Below are positions 17,540-28,500 of a DNA stretch of 64,000 nt, piece after piece. Origin of the DNA: an uncultured Christensenellaceae bacterium. Its GTDB lineage: Bacteria; Bacillota; Clostridia; Christensenellales; Borkfalkiaceae. Position numbers and translations under genes: made by a program. Position 1 is the stretch's first letter, and each line of letters opens with the position of its first letter. A model generated the notes under the pieces. The model had not been told where the DNA came from, ran no database searches, and saw only the letters and a program-made list of their open reading frames with translations. The stretch spans positions 40,782-104,781 of the forward strand of contig CAJUIR010000004.1 of assembly GCA_910586655.1 (NCBI GenBank), in the 5' to 3' direction.

Positions 17540-18466
17540 ATGGCTGGTTATACGTCAATGATACAGACAATCGGAAATACGCCGCTTTTGGAACTCAGAC
17601 GGTATCAAGAACAACACAAATTAAAAGCGTCGATCTTTGCCAAACTCGAAGGCTTTAATCCCGCAGGTTCCGTAAAGGATCGGGTTGCCTTAGCGATGAT
17701 CGAAGACGCAGAGCAAAAAGGAAAACTCCGCTCGGATTCCGTCATCATCGAACCTACTTCGGGAAATACAGGAATCGGACTTGCCGCGGTTGCGTGCGCC
17801 AAGGGCTACCGTGTCGTGCTTACCATGCCCGATACAATGAGCGCGGAACGCAGAAATCTGTTAAAGGCTTACGGCGCAGAACTCGTTCTGACGGACGGCG
17901 AAAGGGGCATGGAAGGCGCGATCGAAAGGGCGCGGGAACTTGCCCGTACGATAAAAGGCGCCTTCCTTGCGGGGCAATTCGAAAATCCGATCAATCCGCA
18001 AATTCATTATCAAACCACGGGACCCGAAATCTGGAAAGATTTAAACGGAAACGTGGATGTGTTCGTAGCGTGCGTCGGCACGGGCGGAACGCTTACGGGC
18101 GTAGGGAAATTTTTAAAAGAGCAAAATCCCGCGATTAAAATCGTAGCGGTGGAGCCTGAAAATTCCCCCGTGCTTTCGGGCGGGAAAGCAGGCGCGCACA
18201 AGATCCAGGGCATCGGCGCGGGATTTCTTCCGCAAACGCTGGACGTTTCGGTATTCGACGAGGTGATCGCCGTATCCGATGAAACGGCGATCGGAACGGG
18301 GAAAGAGATCGCCCCCTCCACGGGCATACTCGCGGGGATTTCTTCGGGCGCTGCCCTTGCCGCCGCGACGGCGCTTGCCCTGCGCAAAGAAAACGAAGGT
18401 AAAAATATCGTCGTATTGTTCCCCGATTCGGGCGACAGGTATCTTTCCACGGAATTGTTTGCGTAA
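17540..18466 (+). CDS. cysK: Cysteine synthase (O-acetylserine sulfhydrylase)
   Basis: 308 residues, the standard CysK length. The PLP-binding motif is NPAGSVKDR with Lys46. TSGNTGIGLA binds the substrate carboxylate, and the glycine-rich GTGGTLTG loop holds the PLP phosphate. The enzyme makes cysteine from O-acetylserine and sulfide in the cytoplasm. CysK is favoured over cystathionine beta-synthase because there is no regulatory domain. No cysE is visible in the window. It has its own promoter. Confidence 0.95.
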   Translation: MAGYTSMIQTIGNTPLLELRRYQEQHKLKASIFAKLEGFNPAGSVKDRVALAMIEDAEQKGKLRSDSVIIEPTSGNTGIGLAAVACAKGYRVVLTMPDTMSAERRNLLKAYGAELVLTDGERGMEGAIERARELARTIKGAFLAGQFENPINPQIHYQTTGPEIWKDLNGNVDVFVACVGTGGTLTGVGKFLKEQNPAIKIVAVEPENSPVLSGGKAGAHKIQGIGAGFLPQTLDVSVFDEVIAVSDETAIGTGKEIAPSTGILAGISSGAALAAATALALRKENEGKNIVVLFPDSGDRYLSTELFA

Positions 18467-18491
18467 GCCTTGCACGATCGCTTTGAATTGC

Positions 18492-18520
18492 TTGCAAGCG
18501 AACGGCGCATTTGTTATAAT
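18492..18520 (+). promoter_or_regulatory. Promoter of the asparaginase gene
   Basis: TTGCAA (18492-18497), 17 bases, TATAAT (18515-18520), with TGTTATAAT giving an extended -10. It lies 32 bases before the start codon. Confidence 0.7.
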
Positions 18521-18552
18521 ACGGATATCACGAAAGAGCGGTTACATAAACG

Positions 18553-19536
18553 ATGAAACATATTCTTATGATCGCGACGGGCGGAACCATCGCGTCCAAA
18601 AACAACGGCGCAGGGCTGACGCCTGCGCTTACTTCCGAGGAACTTTTGTCTTGCGTTCCCGAAATCGCCGGATTCTGTGACGTTACGACGGTGCAGCCGT
18701 TTAATCTCGACAGTACCAATATCGGTCCTGCTCACTGGCTGGAAATCGCGCGTCTGATCGAAGAGCATTACGGGTCGTATGACGGATTCGTCGTGACTCA
18801 CGGGACGGATACCATGGCGTACACTGCGGCGGCGCTTTCCTATCTCGTGCAGAATTCTCCCAAGCCCGTCGTGCTCACGGGGTCCCAGAAATCTGCGTAT
18901 CTGCGCGATACCGATGCGCGCCGCAATCTTGCCGACGCCTTTGCGTTTTGTGCGGACGACGGCGCTTCGGGCGTGCATATCGTCTTCGACGGAAATGTGA
19001 TTTTGGGTACGCGCGCCAGAAAAACGCGCACCCACAGTTATAACGCGTTTTCCAGCGTCGATTATCCCGATACCGCCGTGATGCGGGAGGGGAAACCGTT
19101 TTACTATCTGAAACACGAAAAGGGCGAACCGCGCTTTTTCCGCAATCTCAACGGCAGCGTGTTCGTGTTGAAAATGATCCCCGGGTTAAAAGCGGATATA
19201 TTCGATTATCTCGAAACCAACTGCGAGGGATTGATCATCGAATCGTTCGGGGCGGGAGGGCTGCCCGATTACGGGAACGGCGAATTTTACACCCGATTGA
19301 AACGGTTTCTTTCGCTGGGGAAAACGGTCGTATTCACGACGCAGGTCGAACGCGAAGGAAGTTCGCTTGCGACGTACGAAGTCGGACGCAAAATTTTGGA
19401 GTGCGGCAGGGTGCTGGAAGCCCGCTGTATGACGCTCGAAGCGGCGGTTGCCAAACTGATGTGGATCTTATCGTTTGCCGAAGGCGAAGAAATCGAACGG
19501 CTGTTTTATGCTCCCGTTTCCGCAGATATTTACTGA
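18553..19536 (+). CDS. ansA: L-asparaginase (type I-like)
   Basis: 327 residues. The N-terminal ATGGTIAS holds the catalytic Thr12, and VVTHGTDTMAYTA near residue 80-90 holds the second Thr-Asp pair with its Lys partner region. VVLTGSQ follows, so all catalytic signatures of the bacterial asparaginase family are present. The reaction is asparagine to aspartate plus ammonia. There is no signal peptide, which points to a cytoplasmic type I enzyme. It is transcribed from its own promoter and ends at a bidirectional terminator shared with the converging zinc-ribbon gene. Confidence 0.93.
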   Translation: MKHILMIATGGTIASKNNGAGLTPALTSEELLSCVPEIAGFCDVTTVQPFNLDSTNIGPAHWLEIARLIEEHYGSYDGFVVTHGTDTMAYTAAALSYLVQNSPKPVVLTGSQKSAYLRDTDARRNLADAFAFCADDGASGVHIVFDGNVILGTRARKTRTHSYNAFSSVDYPDTAVMREGKPFYYLKHEKGEPRFFRNLNGSVFVLKMIPGLKADIFDYLETNCEGLIIESFGAGGLPDYGNGEFYTRLKRFLSLGKTVVFTTQVEREGSSLATYEVGRKILECGRVLEARCMTLEAAVAKLMWILSFAEGEEIERLFYAPVSADIY

Positions 19537-19560
19537 ATTTTCAAAACTCCGATCAATCAA

Positions 19561-19590
19561 AAACACCGCACGTTTCGTGCGGTGTTTTTT
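19561..19590. terminator. Bidirectional terminator between asparaginase and zinc-ribbon gene
   Basis: Perfect 12-bp stem (19561-19572 with 19576-19587), three-base loop TTT. T-runs follow on the plus strand and, from the A-run on the other side, on the minus strand. It serves both converging genes. Confidence 0.85.
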
Positions 19591-19599
19591 CAATCTTTT

Positions 19600-20907
19600 T
19601 TACGCGGGTTTCTTTTTCGGAATCAATACTTTATAAACGATTGCGAGGATCAAAGAAAGCGCTGCAAATACAAACTCCACAATCACGTAGGCATAGTTGA
19701 AGCCTTCTTCCATGCGCAATTTATCCGCGCTTACGGACAGGGCCAAAACTGCAAAAATCAAGAATAACACAGAAGCAAACATCAGCAAAACGGAAAGAGC
19801 GATTCCGCTGTTCGGTTTTTGCGAGGAGAGATTGTTAAGACGCGAGCCGATTGCCGCTACGGCGAGCGTAACCGCGGACATTTGAAAAATCATTGCAACA
19901 ATCGAAAATGCGTAGGGCGTGCCGATATTATCGACATAACCTTCCGCGTCTGCCAACACGATTCCCCATGCCAGGAAACTTACTTTTCCTTCCTCAAAAT
20001 TTACCATTGGCAACGTTGCAAAGATCAAGGTAATACAGATCAATGCAAGCGCGGCTATCGAAAAACAAAGTTGCATCACCGATTGTTTTGTGGCAAGTTC
20101 CTTTCCTTTGACTGCTATTTTCAAAGCAACACAGATCACTAAAAGCGTGACTCCGCATACAATGCCGGCGATCCCTGCGGCGTTCGGAACTGTTTTGATT
20201 CCGTCCGCGCGTGCCGCGTTGAGGCTAACAAGCAGCGCTGCGCCGCAAATGAATGACAGGACTGCTGCAACCGCAAACGGCAAGCAGCCTTTCTCTGTCT
20301 TTCCGGACATTTTCATACCGAAGCGCACTGCCGTAAGGATCGAACACACAAGTGTTGCGACCATCGTCCCGATGGCGATGAGAAGTCCGAATACGGCTTC
20401 CATACTGTAAATCGAATAAGTCATAAATTCGGCGTCCGTCATCGAACTGATTCCGCCGCCCGTTTCTCTGAGTTCTTTCAACTCTTTCCAGACGTCGCCG
20501 AAGTAATACCATATTGTCTGTTCCATATTTCCGAAGGCGTCTTCATATCCCGAGCCTGAAAATTCAGCGCGGATCCCCAACAAAAAAGTACAAACAAGCA
20601 CGGCGAACACAGCGAGCATTGCGCAGATTCCGCCTGCGATTTCCAGACCTTTTTTCCAGTTCATCGGCGCGGTTTGCGCAACGGCGGCGTTTGTGCCGCC
20701 CGAAACGACAACTTGTTCGGATTTTTGTTCGACAATTTGTTGCGTATTTCCTGCGACACGATTTCCGCAGTTGTAACAGAAAATTGAATCTTCGCTGTTT
20801 TCAGTTTTGCACGAAGGACAGATGATTTTTCCGTCCATCCGTTTTCCGCACTGTTTGCAAAAGTTTGCTTTTTCGGGATTTTCCGTCCCGCAATTTTTAC
20901 ATATCAT
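19600..20907 (-). CDS. Zinc-ribbon multi-pass membrane protein (paralogue 1)
   Basis: 435 residues. The N-terminus carries two zinc ribbons, CKNC...CKQC (residues about 3-20) and CPSC...CYNC (about 30-47). Then come a linker of about 40 residues and roughly nine to ten hydrophobic helices up to a short KKKP tail. Zinc-ribbon plus membrane architectures of this sort are common in Firmicutes and have no general function assigned. It may sense or scaffold in the membrane; I cannot name substrate or pathway. It lies 77 bases downstream of a paralogue with the same layout, and the two were probably made by tandem duplication. Confidence 0.8.
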   Translation of the reverse strand: MICKNCGTENPEKANFCKQCGKRMDGKIICPSCKTENSEDSIFCYNCGNRVAGNTQQIVEQKSEQVVVSGGTNAAVAQTAPMNWKKGLEIAGGICAMLAVFAVLVCTFLLGIRAEFSGSGYEDAFGNMEQTIWYYFGDVWKELKELRETGGGISSMTDAEFMTYSIYSMEAVFGLLIAIGTMVATLVCSILTAVRFGMKMSGKTEKGCLPFAVAAVLSFICGAALLVSLNAARADGIKTVPNAAGIAGIVCGVTLLVICVALKIAVKGKELATKQSVMQLCFSIAALALICITLIFATLPMVNFEEGKVSFLAWGIVLADAEGYVDNIGTPYAFSIVAMIFQMSAVTLAVAAIGSRLNNLSSQKPNSGIALSVLLMFASVLFLIFAVLALSVSADKLRMEEGFNYAYVIVEFVFAALSLILAIVYKVLIPKKKPA

Positions 20908-20941
20908 TTGATTTCCTCTTCCGCTGTTTAAAAATTATTTG

Positions 20942-20976
20942 AAAAAATTTGCCCCGAAACCCTCTGGTTTCGGGGC
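20942..20976 (-). terminator. Intrinsic terminator between the two zinc-ribbon genes
   Basis: Perfect 11-bp stem GCCCCGAAACC / GGTTTCGGGGC (20951-20961 with 20966-20976), four-base loop. A T-rich tail AAATTTTTTC follows in minus orientation. It probably ends, or strongly attenuates, the transcript of the upstream paralogue. Confidence 0.8.
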
Positions 20977-20984
20977 TCGAATCA

Positions 20985-22220
20985 TCAGTTGGATTCTTTT
21001 ACTTTCGGCTGTTTCTTTTCTTTCGTTAAAACTTTGTAGACGATCGCAAGCGTATAGGCAAGTACCGCAAAGACCAATTCCACGATCACGTTGGCGTAAC
21101 CGAAACTTACCATATCGTCCAGTTTGTTTTCGCTCGTTTTCATTGCTACGATGGCAAAGATCAGGAACAATGCGGAAAGCACGGTGAAGAAGTCGTTCGA
21201 TTTAAAACCGCTGTTGGGGCGATCGGAAACGAGGTTCATCATGCGCGAGCCGATGGCGTAAATTCCTGCGATGACTGCGCCGATCTGAATGAACATCGCA
21301 AGCATCGAGAACGCGAACGGCATTGTGTAATCTTCCATACCGCTGAACATGCCGAGCGAAGTTGCCCAAGCAAGCAGGCTCACGTTTCCGCTTCCGTTCG
21401 CGCCGTCCATAATGCAAGCGGGTTTCGTTGCAAACGCAACCGCTATGGAAAGAAGTACGAGCGCGCCTGCGGTAAACGCAAGTTGCATGACGGAATTTTT
21501 GGTGAGGAGATCTTTTCCCTTTACGGCGATTCTGCTTCCGAGGCATGCGCTGATGAAGATCACGCCGCATACGATACCCGCAACGCCCGCCGCGTTGGGA
21601 ACAAGCGACGCGCCTTCGCTTTCCATTGCGTTCATTGCAACGAGCAGCGCCGTGCCGCAAATGAACGAAAGGACTGCGCCGAGCGCGCATTTCAGATAAT
21701 CTTTCTCCGACTTTTTCGCCGTTTTCATTCCGAAACGGACTGCCGCAAGGATCGAGAACACAAGCGTTGTGACAATGGTTGCGATCGAAATCAGAAGTCC
21801 TAAAATCGCTTCCGTATAAAGTGCCGCTTTTAACGTCACGTCGGGATCGCCGAGTTCTTCAAGTTGTTTCCAGGCGTCTCCGAAGTAATGCCAGATGTTT
21901 TGTTCCTGTGCAACCATACCTCCGGAGATCGACACGCGTATTCCCAGTAGGAACGTACACAAAAGGACAACGAACACGCCGACCATCGCGCAGATGCCGC
22001 CTGCGAGTTCTACCCATTTCTTCCATTCGACAGGCGTTTTTTCGGTTTTTGCACCGCTTTGCTGTTCCATGGGTTTTCCGCACGAAACGCAGATTTTCGC
22101 GTCCGAGTCGTTTTCGTTTCCGCAGGAAGGGCAGATGTGTTTTCCGTCCAGACGCGTTCCGCAGTTTTTGCAATAAACAGCGCCTTCGGAATTTTCCGTT
22201 TCACAATTTTTACAAATCAT
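20985..22220 (-). CDS. Zinc-ribbon multi-pass membrane protein (paralogue 2)
   Basis: 411 residues from the ATG at 22220, which has GGAGG eight to nine bases upstream in the minus direction; an in-frame ATG further out at 22244 has none. Two zinc ribbons (CKNC...CKNC and CPSC...CVSC) are followed by a linker and repeated hydrophobic helices. Alignable stretches shared with paralogue 1 include GGICAMVGVFVVLLCTFLLG and VPNAAGVAGIVCG. The function is unknown. The paralogues differ most in the extracytoplasmic loop after the first helix. Each has its own terminator, so they may be expressed at different levels. Confidence 0.8.
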   Translation of the reverse strand: MICKNCETENSEGAVYCKNCGTRLDGKHICPSCGNENDSDAKICVSCGKPMEQQSGAKTEKTPVEWKKWVELAGGICAMVGVFVVLLCTFLLGIRVSISGGMVAQEQNIWHYFGDAWKQLEELGDPDVTLKAALYTEAILGLLISIATIVTTLVFSILAAVRFGMKTAKKSEKDYLKCALGAVLSFICGTALLVAMNAMESEGASLVPNAAGVAGIVCGVIFISACLGSRIAVKGKDLLTKNSVMQLAFTAGALVLLSIAVAFATKPACIMDGANGSGNVSLLAWATSLGMFSGMEDYTMPFAFSMLAMFIQIGAVIAGIYAIGSRMMNLVSDRPNSGFKSNDFFTVLSALFLIFAIVAMKTSENKLDDMVSFGYANVIVELVFAVLAYTLAIVYKVLTKEKKQPKVKESN

Positions 22221-22242
22221 TATTATATTGCCTCCGAAGCAC

Positions 22243-22272
22243 ATTCTATCATATTAGGTTTTCCATTTTCAA
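22243..22272 (-). promoter_or_regulatory. Possible promoter of zinc-ribbon paralogue 2
   Basis: Minus-strand TTGAAA (22267-22272), 18 bases, TAGAAT (22243-22248). Of the 327-base gap between the two divergent genes, the part from 22273 to 22451 is AT-rich with no clear element. Confidence 0.4.
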
Positions 22273-22451
22273 TACCTTTTGAAAAATAAACGCGAACGGT
22301 GTCGTTTCATCGTCGGTTCCGTTCTGTTCGGTCGGTTGATGAAAACATTCATATTTATGCGGAATAATTGCATTTATACATTAAAACTCGCATTTATATC
22401 GTATAATCAACAAAATAGTTTCAAAAAATTTATGTTTTCAAGAGAAAAACC

Positions 22452-22480
22452 TTGCAAATTCCATATAAATATAGTATGAT
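22452..22480 (+). promoter_or_regulatory. Promoter of the cell-surface protease gene
   Basis: TTGCAA (22452-22457), 17 bases, TATGAT (22475-22480), giving a leader of about 60 bases to the start at 22548. A GAAAGAGG ribosome binding site lies at 22533-22540. Confidence 0.65.
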
Positions 22481-22547
22481 ATTAGATGTGTCATTTTCGG
22501 CAAAAACCGAAAAATCACACCCGAAAAAGATGGAAAGAGGTCTTTAC

Positions 22548-25500
22548 ATGAAAAAAATGATCAGAAAAACAATGATGCGAGGTTGCTCGTTTGCCATGGC
22601 GGCAATGCTGGCAACGGGTCTTGCGTTTTTAGACCCCAAAACGGCGCTCGCAAGCGTTACCGCAGGGAAAGTCGGCGGGACGGCGACGCTTACCGACGTT
22701 TCGGATCGTTTCAGCACCGAAGCGCTCCGCTCTCAATACATGAATTCGGATGCGGTCAAGGAAAACGTGTCCGTCAGAAACGAAGAGCGTTGGGTCATTG
22801 TTGATTTCGGAGAAACCTGTCTGTTCGACGACTTCGAAGAAACTTCCTACGTTGAAACGTTTTCCGAATATATGAATACGACGGCGGCGCAGAATCTGAA
22901 AGCGCAAATCGAACGTTCTCACAGCGCGTTTTTAAACCGTCTTTCCGCAAGCGGGGTTTCTTACGAATATAAATATTCTTATACCGCACTCAACAACGGT
23001 GTGGCGATCAAAGTAAAAAACCGCGACGTTGCAACCGTAAGGTCCATGGGCGAAGTCAAAGAAGTCTATTCTTCCGAGGCGTACGGCGTTCCCACCGTTG
23101 CGGTTTCCAACAATGCGAACGTCTATACGACGGGAATTTACAATACGAAAGATATCGAACAGAAGGGCGAAGGGATGGTTGCCGCGATTCTGGATACGGG
23201 GCTCGATTACACGCACCCCGCGTTTGCGACGCAGCCCGATTCTCCTTCCATGACCAAAGACAGCGTTGCAGAAAAAATTACCGGTCTCGAATCGTATAAG
23301 CGCGGCGGCGTCCAAAGCGTAAACGACGTCTATCTCAGTGCAAAAGTGCCCTATGCTTACGACTATGCGGACGACGATACCGAAGTATATCCTTCGTATT
23401 CCACGCACGGCACGCATGTTGCGGGGATCGTTGCGGGGCAGGATGATTCCAAAGTCGTCAACGAGGAGACGGGAGAAACGTTTATCGGCGTTGCTCCGCA
23501 GGCGCAACTCGTCATCTGTAAAGTGTTCACGGACGATCTTGAATCCAAAGCCGTCGGCGGCGCGAATACCATCGACGTTCTTGAGTCCCTTGCCGATTGC
23601 GTTACGCTCGGCGTAGACAGCATCAACATGAGTTTGGGTCAAAGTTCGGGATTCTCCCAAGAAGGTTACGCGCAGGCAGGCGTTTTGCAGGACGTATATG
23701 ACAGAGTGGAAAAAGCGGGCGTCAGCCTTGTGGTGGCGGCGGGCAACGAGTACAGTTCGGGCTTCGGCGGAACGTTCGGAACCAACCTCACGTCCAATCC
23801 CGACAGCGGTACGGTCGGTTCTCCTTCCACTTATGACGGCGCGCTTTCGGTCGCCGCGATCAGCGGACAGCCTTCGCACTATTTCTCTGTCAATCAGGAC
23901 GAGAACAAAGTCGCGTTCATGACCGAATCTTCGGATGCAAACGGGAAGGCTTACGATTTCCTCGATTTGCTGTACGAGAAGATGGGCGCGGATAAAAACG
24001 AAGAACTTACGCTCGACTACATCGTCATCGGCGGCGTAGGGCGTGCGTCCAATTATAACACGACTTCGGTCAAGAACGCGCTCCGCGGCGGCAGAACGGT
24101 TGCGGTCGTCAAGCGCGGCGATATCTCTTTCGCGGAAAAAGTGCAGTATGCGAAGTCGGCGGGAGCGGCGGCTTGTATCATTTACAATAACGTATCGGGC
24201 AATATCCGAATGACGCTCGGCGAGGTCAACGAGCCAATTCCCACCGTTTCGATCAATATGGACGCGGGAAAAATGCTGGTAGACAGCGCGACGGCCAACA
24301 AAGGCAAAATCACCTTTTCGCACAACTGGTCCGCCGGTCCTTTTATGACCGACTTTTCCAGTTGGGGACCCAATCCCGATTTAAAACTGAAACCCGAAAT
24401 TACCGCGCACGGCGGGGAGATCACAAGCAGCGTCCCCGGGGGATACGAAGTGCAAAGCGGTACGAGCATGGCGGCGCCCAACATGACGGGTGCAACGACG
24501 CTGCTTCGCCAGTACGTGAAGTCTGAATACGGGCTTGAAGGAAAAGAACTCAACAACCGCGTCAACCAACTTCTCATGAGCACGGCAACCATGGCGCGCA
24601 ACGAAGAAGGCAACCCTTATTCGCCTCGGAAACAGGGCGCGGGACTTGCAAACATCAGCGACGCGATCAAAACCGAAGCCTATCTCACGGCGGAAAATAA
24701 TTATTTCGGCGACAACAGCACGCGGGATCCCAAACCCAAAATCGAACTCGGCGACGATCCCGAAAAGAAGGGCGTATACGAATTCAGTTTCAAGGTCAAC
24801 AGTATTTCCGACAAACCTTTGACTTACCGTCCCGAAACGTACGTTATGACGGAATCGCTTTCCACCGACGAAAAGACGGTTGCCGAAAAAGCGTATATGT
24901 TGAACGACAGCAGTACGATCGTCTATCGCGTCAACGGACAGGAAGTCGATACCGTAACAGTCCCCGCACACGGCGAACTGGAAATCAGCGTTACGGTCAC
25001 GCTGGAAAAAGCCGCGCGCGACTATCTCGATAAGACGTTTGAAAACGGCATGTACCTCGAAGGGTTTGTCCGTCTTACGACGAGCGACAGCGAAAGCGTA
25101 GAACTCGGGATTCCCTATCTTGCGTTCTACGGAGACTGGCTGAAAGCGCCGCTCTTCGACTATTCGATTTATGAAGTCGAAGCAAGCAAAGCGGACAAAA
25201 CGGTTGAAGAGGAAGATAAAATCAAGGCAAGCGGCGCTGCGTCGCGTCCTTACGGCTTGTATAACGATGAAAAATACGTGATCACGCTGGGCAGTTATCT
25301 GTATGAAATGCCGAGTAATTATACCGACATTCTTCCCACCGAGGATCATGCGGCGCTTTCCTGTTACAATATGGAAGGCAAGAGATCGATCTATCAATTG
25401 TACTCGCTCAATGCGGGACTTCTGCGTTCGGCAAAGAAAATGGAAGTTACCATTTCCGACGCCGTGACGGGCGAAGTCGTTTACAATTACGTTGAAGAAA

Positions 25501-28500
25501 ACGTACGGAAATCTTATTCCGCGGGCGGTTCCAACAACGGATCCCATATTATGCTCAAAATCGATCCTATGACGTGGGACATGAGCAATAACCGAACTTA
25601 CGTCGCAACCTTTAAGGGAATTCTCGATTACGGCGACGGAAGCCGTGAGATCACAACCGAACGCAATTCTTATTCGTTCCGGTTTACGGTCGATACCGAA
25701 TCGCCCAGAGTTCTCGAAACACGCATCCGTTTCGAACCTTACGAAGAAAACCGCGTTACCAAGTATCGCATTTATCTTGATGCCGACGTGTACGACAACC
25801 ATTACGCCATGTCGTTGCTTCCCTGTTACATGAACGAGAATTTGCTGGACGAAGACGGGAATCCCATGTTGACGCTGATTTCCGAGTTGCCGATTCCCAT
25901 CTATTCGCAGAAGGGCGGAGTGACAACAGTCACCTATGAAATTACCGACTGTTACGAAGAATATCTGTTAAAAGACAACTTTTATCTGAACGTCAACGAT
26001 TATGCGTTCAACGAATCCATATTCCAACTGCATTATAACGAAGTAACGGAGTATCCGGAATATCTCACGCTCAAAACCGACGATAAGTTAAAGACCGAAT
26101 ACGATCAGGGTTCTTATCCCGTGTACAGTCTTACACTCGAACAATACGAGAACTATACGGTGGAAGCGCTGAGCGGACTTCCCGAAAATACGGCGATCAC
26201 CGCGCTTAACTTCGACGTTTCCGGCGACGTTGTGTGCAAGGACAATCAACTGTTTACGGCGCAGGCTAGCGGAAGCGGTACGGTATTTATCCGTGTCGGA
26301 AAACAAACGCTTGCGCAGATCAACGTCAATATTGTGCAGGGTACCCGCGCGAAACCGATCATCGAACGCGTAAAACTTTCTCCCATGCTGAACGGCGGTC
26401 ATGCTCTCGTACCGTTGTCCGGCGGAGAGATCGAACTCAAACCCAACATGACGCGTCAGATTCAGGCGAACGTCGAACCTTGGTACACCGAATCGATTTA
26501 CAAGCCCGTCTATGAATATTCGAGTTCGGACGTGAAATCGGTCGTCGTGAACGAAAACGGCGAAATTACCACGCTTGCAAAAGGTTACTCTTATATTACG
26601 ATCAGCGTAAAGGGGAACAATGCGCCTCCCGTCCGCGTGAAGATCACGGTCGAAGACGAGTTGGATATTACCAACAACACGCTCTACAATTATTACGGCG
26701 GCGCGTACTGTGAAATTCCCGATTCCAAAAACATTATGGCGATCGACGAAGAAGCGTTTAAAGACAATAAATTGGTCGAAACAGTCATCCTTCCGATCTC
26801 GCTTACTTCCCTTCCCGAAAATTGTTTCTCGGGATGCGACAATCTGAAACGGGTCGTCATTTCCGCCGAGTGTAAAATCATCAACGAGAACGCATTCCGC
26901 GGACTGAAAAATCTCGAAGTGATCGAATTGCGCGAAGCGGAAGATAAGATAACGGGCGAAAATTATCCCGGTACGCTTACGATCGGCAGGCATGCGTTCG
27001 ACGGCTGTACGAGTCTGAAAACCATTACTAATCCCACGCGGATTACCACGGCGTACGATTATGCGTTTGCGGGCTGTACCGCACTGGAAGAAATCGATTT
27101 GTCGGGACTCCGCACCGCGGGCAAGCACGTTTTCGACGGCTGTACGAATCTGGAAACCGTTACGGTGAGCCAGACAACGCGCTTCGGAAGTTATATGTTC
27201 AACAACTGCGAGAAACTGACGCAAGCGGAATATTACGGCGATTCCATTCCGGATTATCTGTTTAACGGCTGCACGCAACTTGCTTCCTTTACGTTCCGCA
27301 GCGACGCAGTGTCCTATCTCGGCGCGTATGCGTTTGCGGATACGGCGTTGACGCAGGTCACGCTTCCCAACGGCACGTACAAACTCGGCGATCATGCGTT
27401 TGCAAATTGCGCGAACCTGAATACGGTAACGCTTTCCGCAAAGACGGACGTATCCTTCGGAACTTCGGTATTTAAAGATTGCGGCGCGTTTGCGTTCAGC
27501 GGCGCTTCGGATACGCTTTCGGTTGTGGACGGCGCCTTGGTGCGCGGTTCTACGCTCGTGCTCGTTCCGTTTGCGTCGGGAGAATACACCATTGCGGGCG
27601 GCATTACGGCGATCGGCTCCGGCGCGTTTGCAGGAACTGCGGTCACATCTGTTGATTTAAGCGGGATCTCGGAAATCGGAGAATACGCGTTCGCCGAAAG
27701 CGCGATTCAAACGGTCGATCTTTCGGGACTGAACGTTGTTTCCGACGGCGCATTCTATGCTTGTGCTTCGTTAAACGACGTTACGTTCTCCAATGCGACG
27801 ACGCGGATCGGAGACTATGCGTTCGCGCAATGCGGCAAACTGGCGAAGAAGATCGTCTTGCCCGCAGTCACGGAAATCGGCAATCATGCGTTTGACAGTA
27901 CGCCGATCATCGGAATCACGGGCGATCAGATTCAAAGCGTCGGCAATTATGCCTTTTACGGACACAACTTCATTACCGATGCAAGCAATACGGTTGCGCT
28001 TCCCGCACTGGAATCGGTAGGCGATTTTGCCTTTGCGCGCAACCTCAATTACAAAGGCAGCGCGAGCAACTACGGCAAGGGCTTTACTGCGATGTCGCTC
28101 GGCCCCGTAAAACAGATGGGACAATATGTCTTTGCGGATTGTTTATTAACGTCCGTTACCTTTGCGGACGGCACGAGCGAGATCGGCGACTTTGCGTTCG
28201 TTTCGTCCAAAATTACGATGGACACCATTTTGAATGAAGGCGTATCTACCGCGAATATCAAAATTGCAAACGTAACCATCCCTGCGTCCGTAGAAAAAAT
28301 CGGAGATTTCGCGTTCCTGTATGCCAGCAATCTTGTTTCGGATAAGATCGATCTTTCGGGCGTGAAGAGTATCGGCGCGGGTGCGTTCTGGCTCTGCGGA
28401 AAGATCACCGATTTGGATTTGTCTAACGCAGAACGAATCGGCGATTACGCCTTCGAACAAAGCGGATTGACCGAGGCACGGCTTTTGAACGCCGTACAGG

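Noticed and set aside
22932..24323. Long open frame of about 460 codons on the minus strand opposite the protease
   Set aside because: It mirrors the codon bias of the plus-strand gene, has a low-complexity Arg/Phe/Ile-rich translation, no ribosome binding site and no recognisable domain. The protease motifs are on the other strand.
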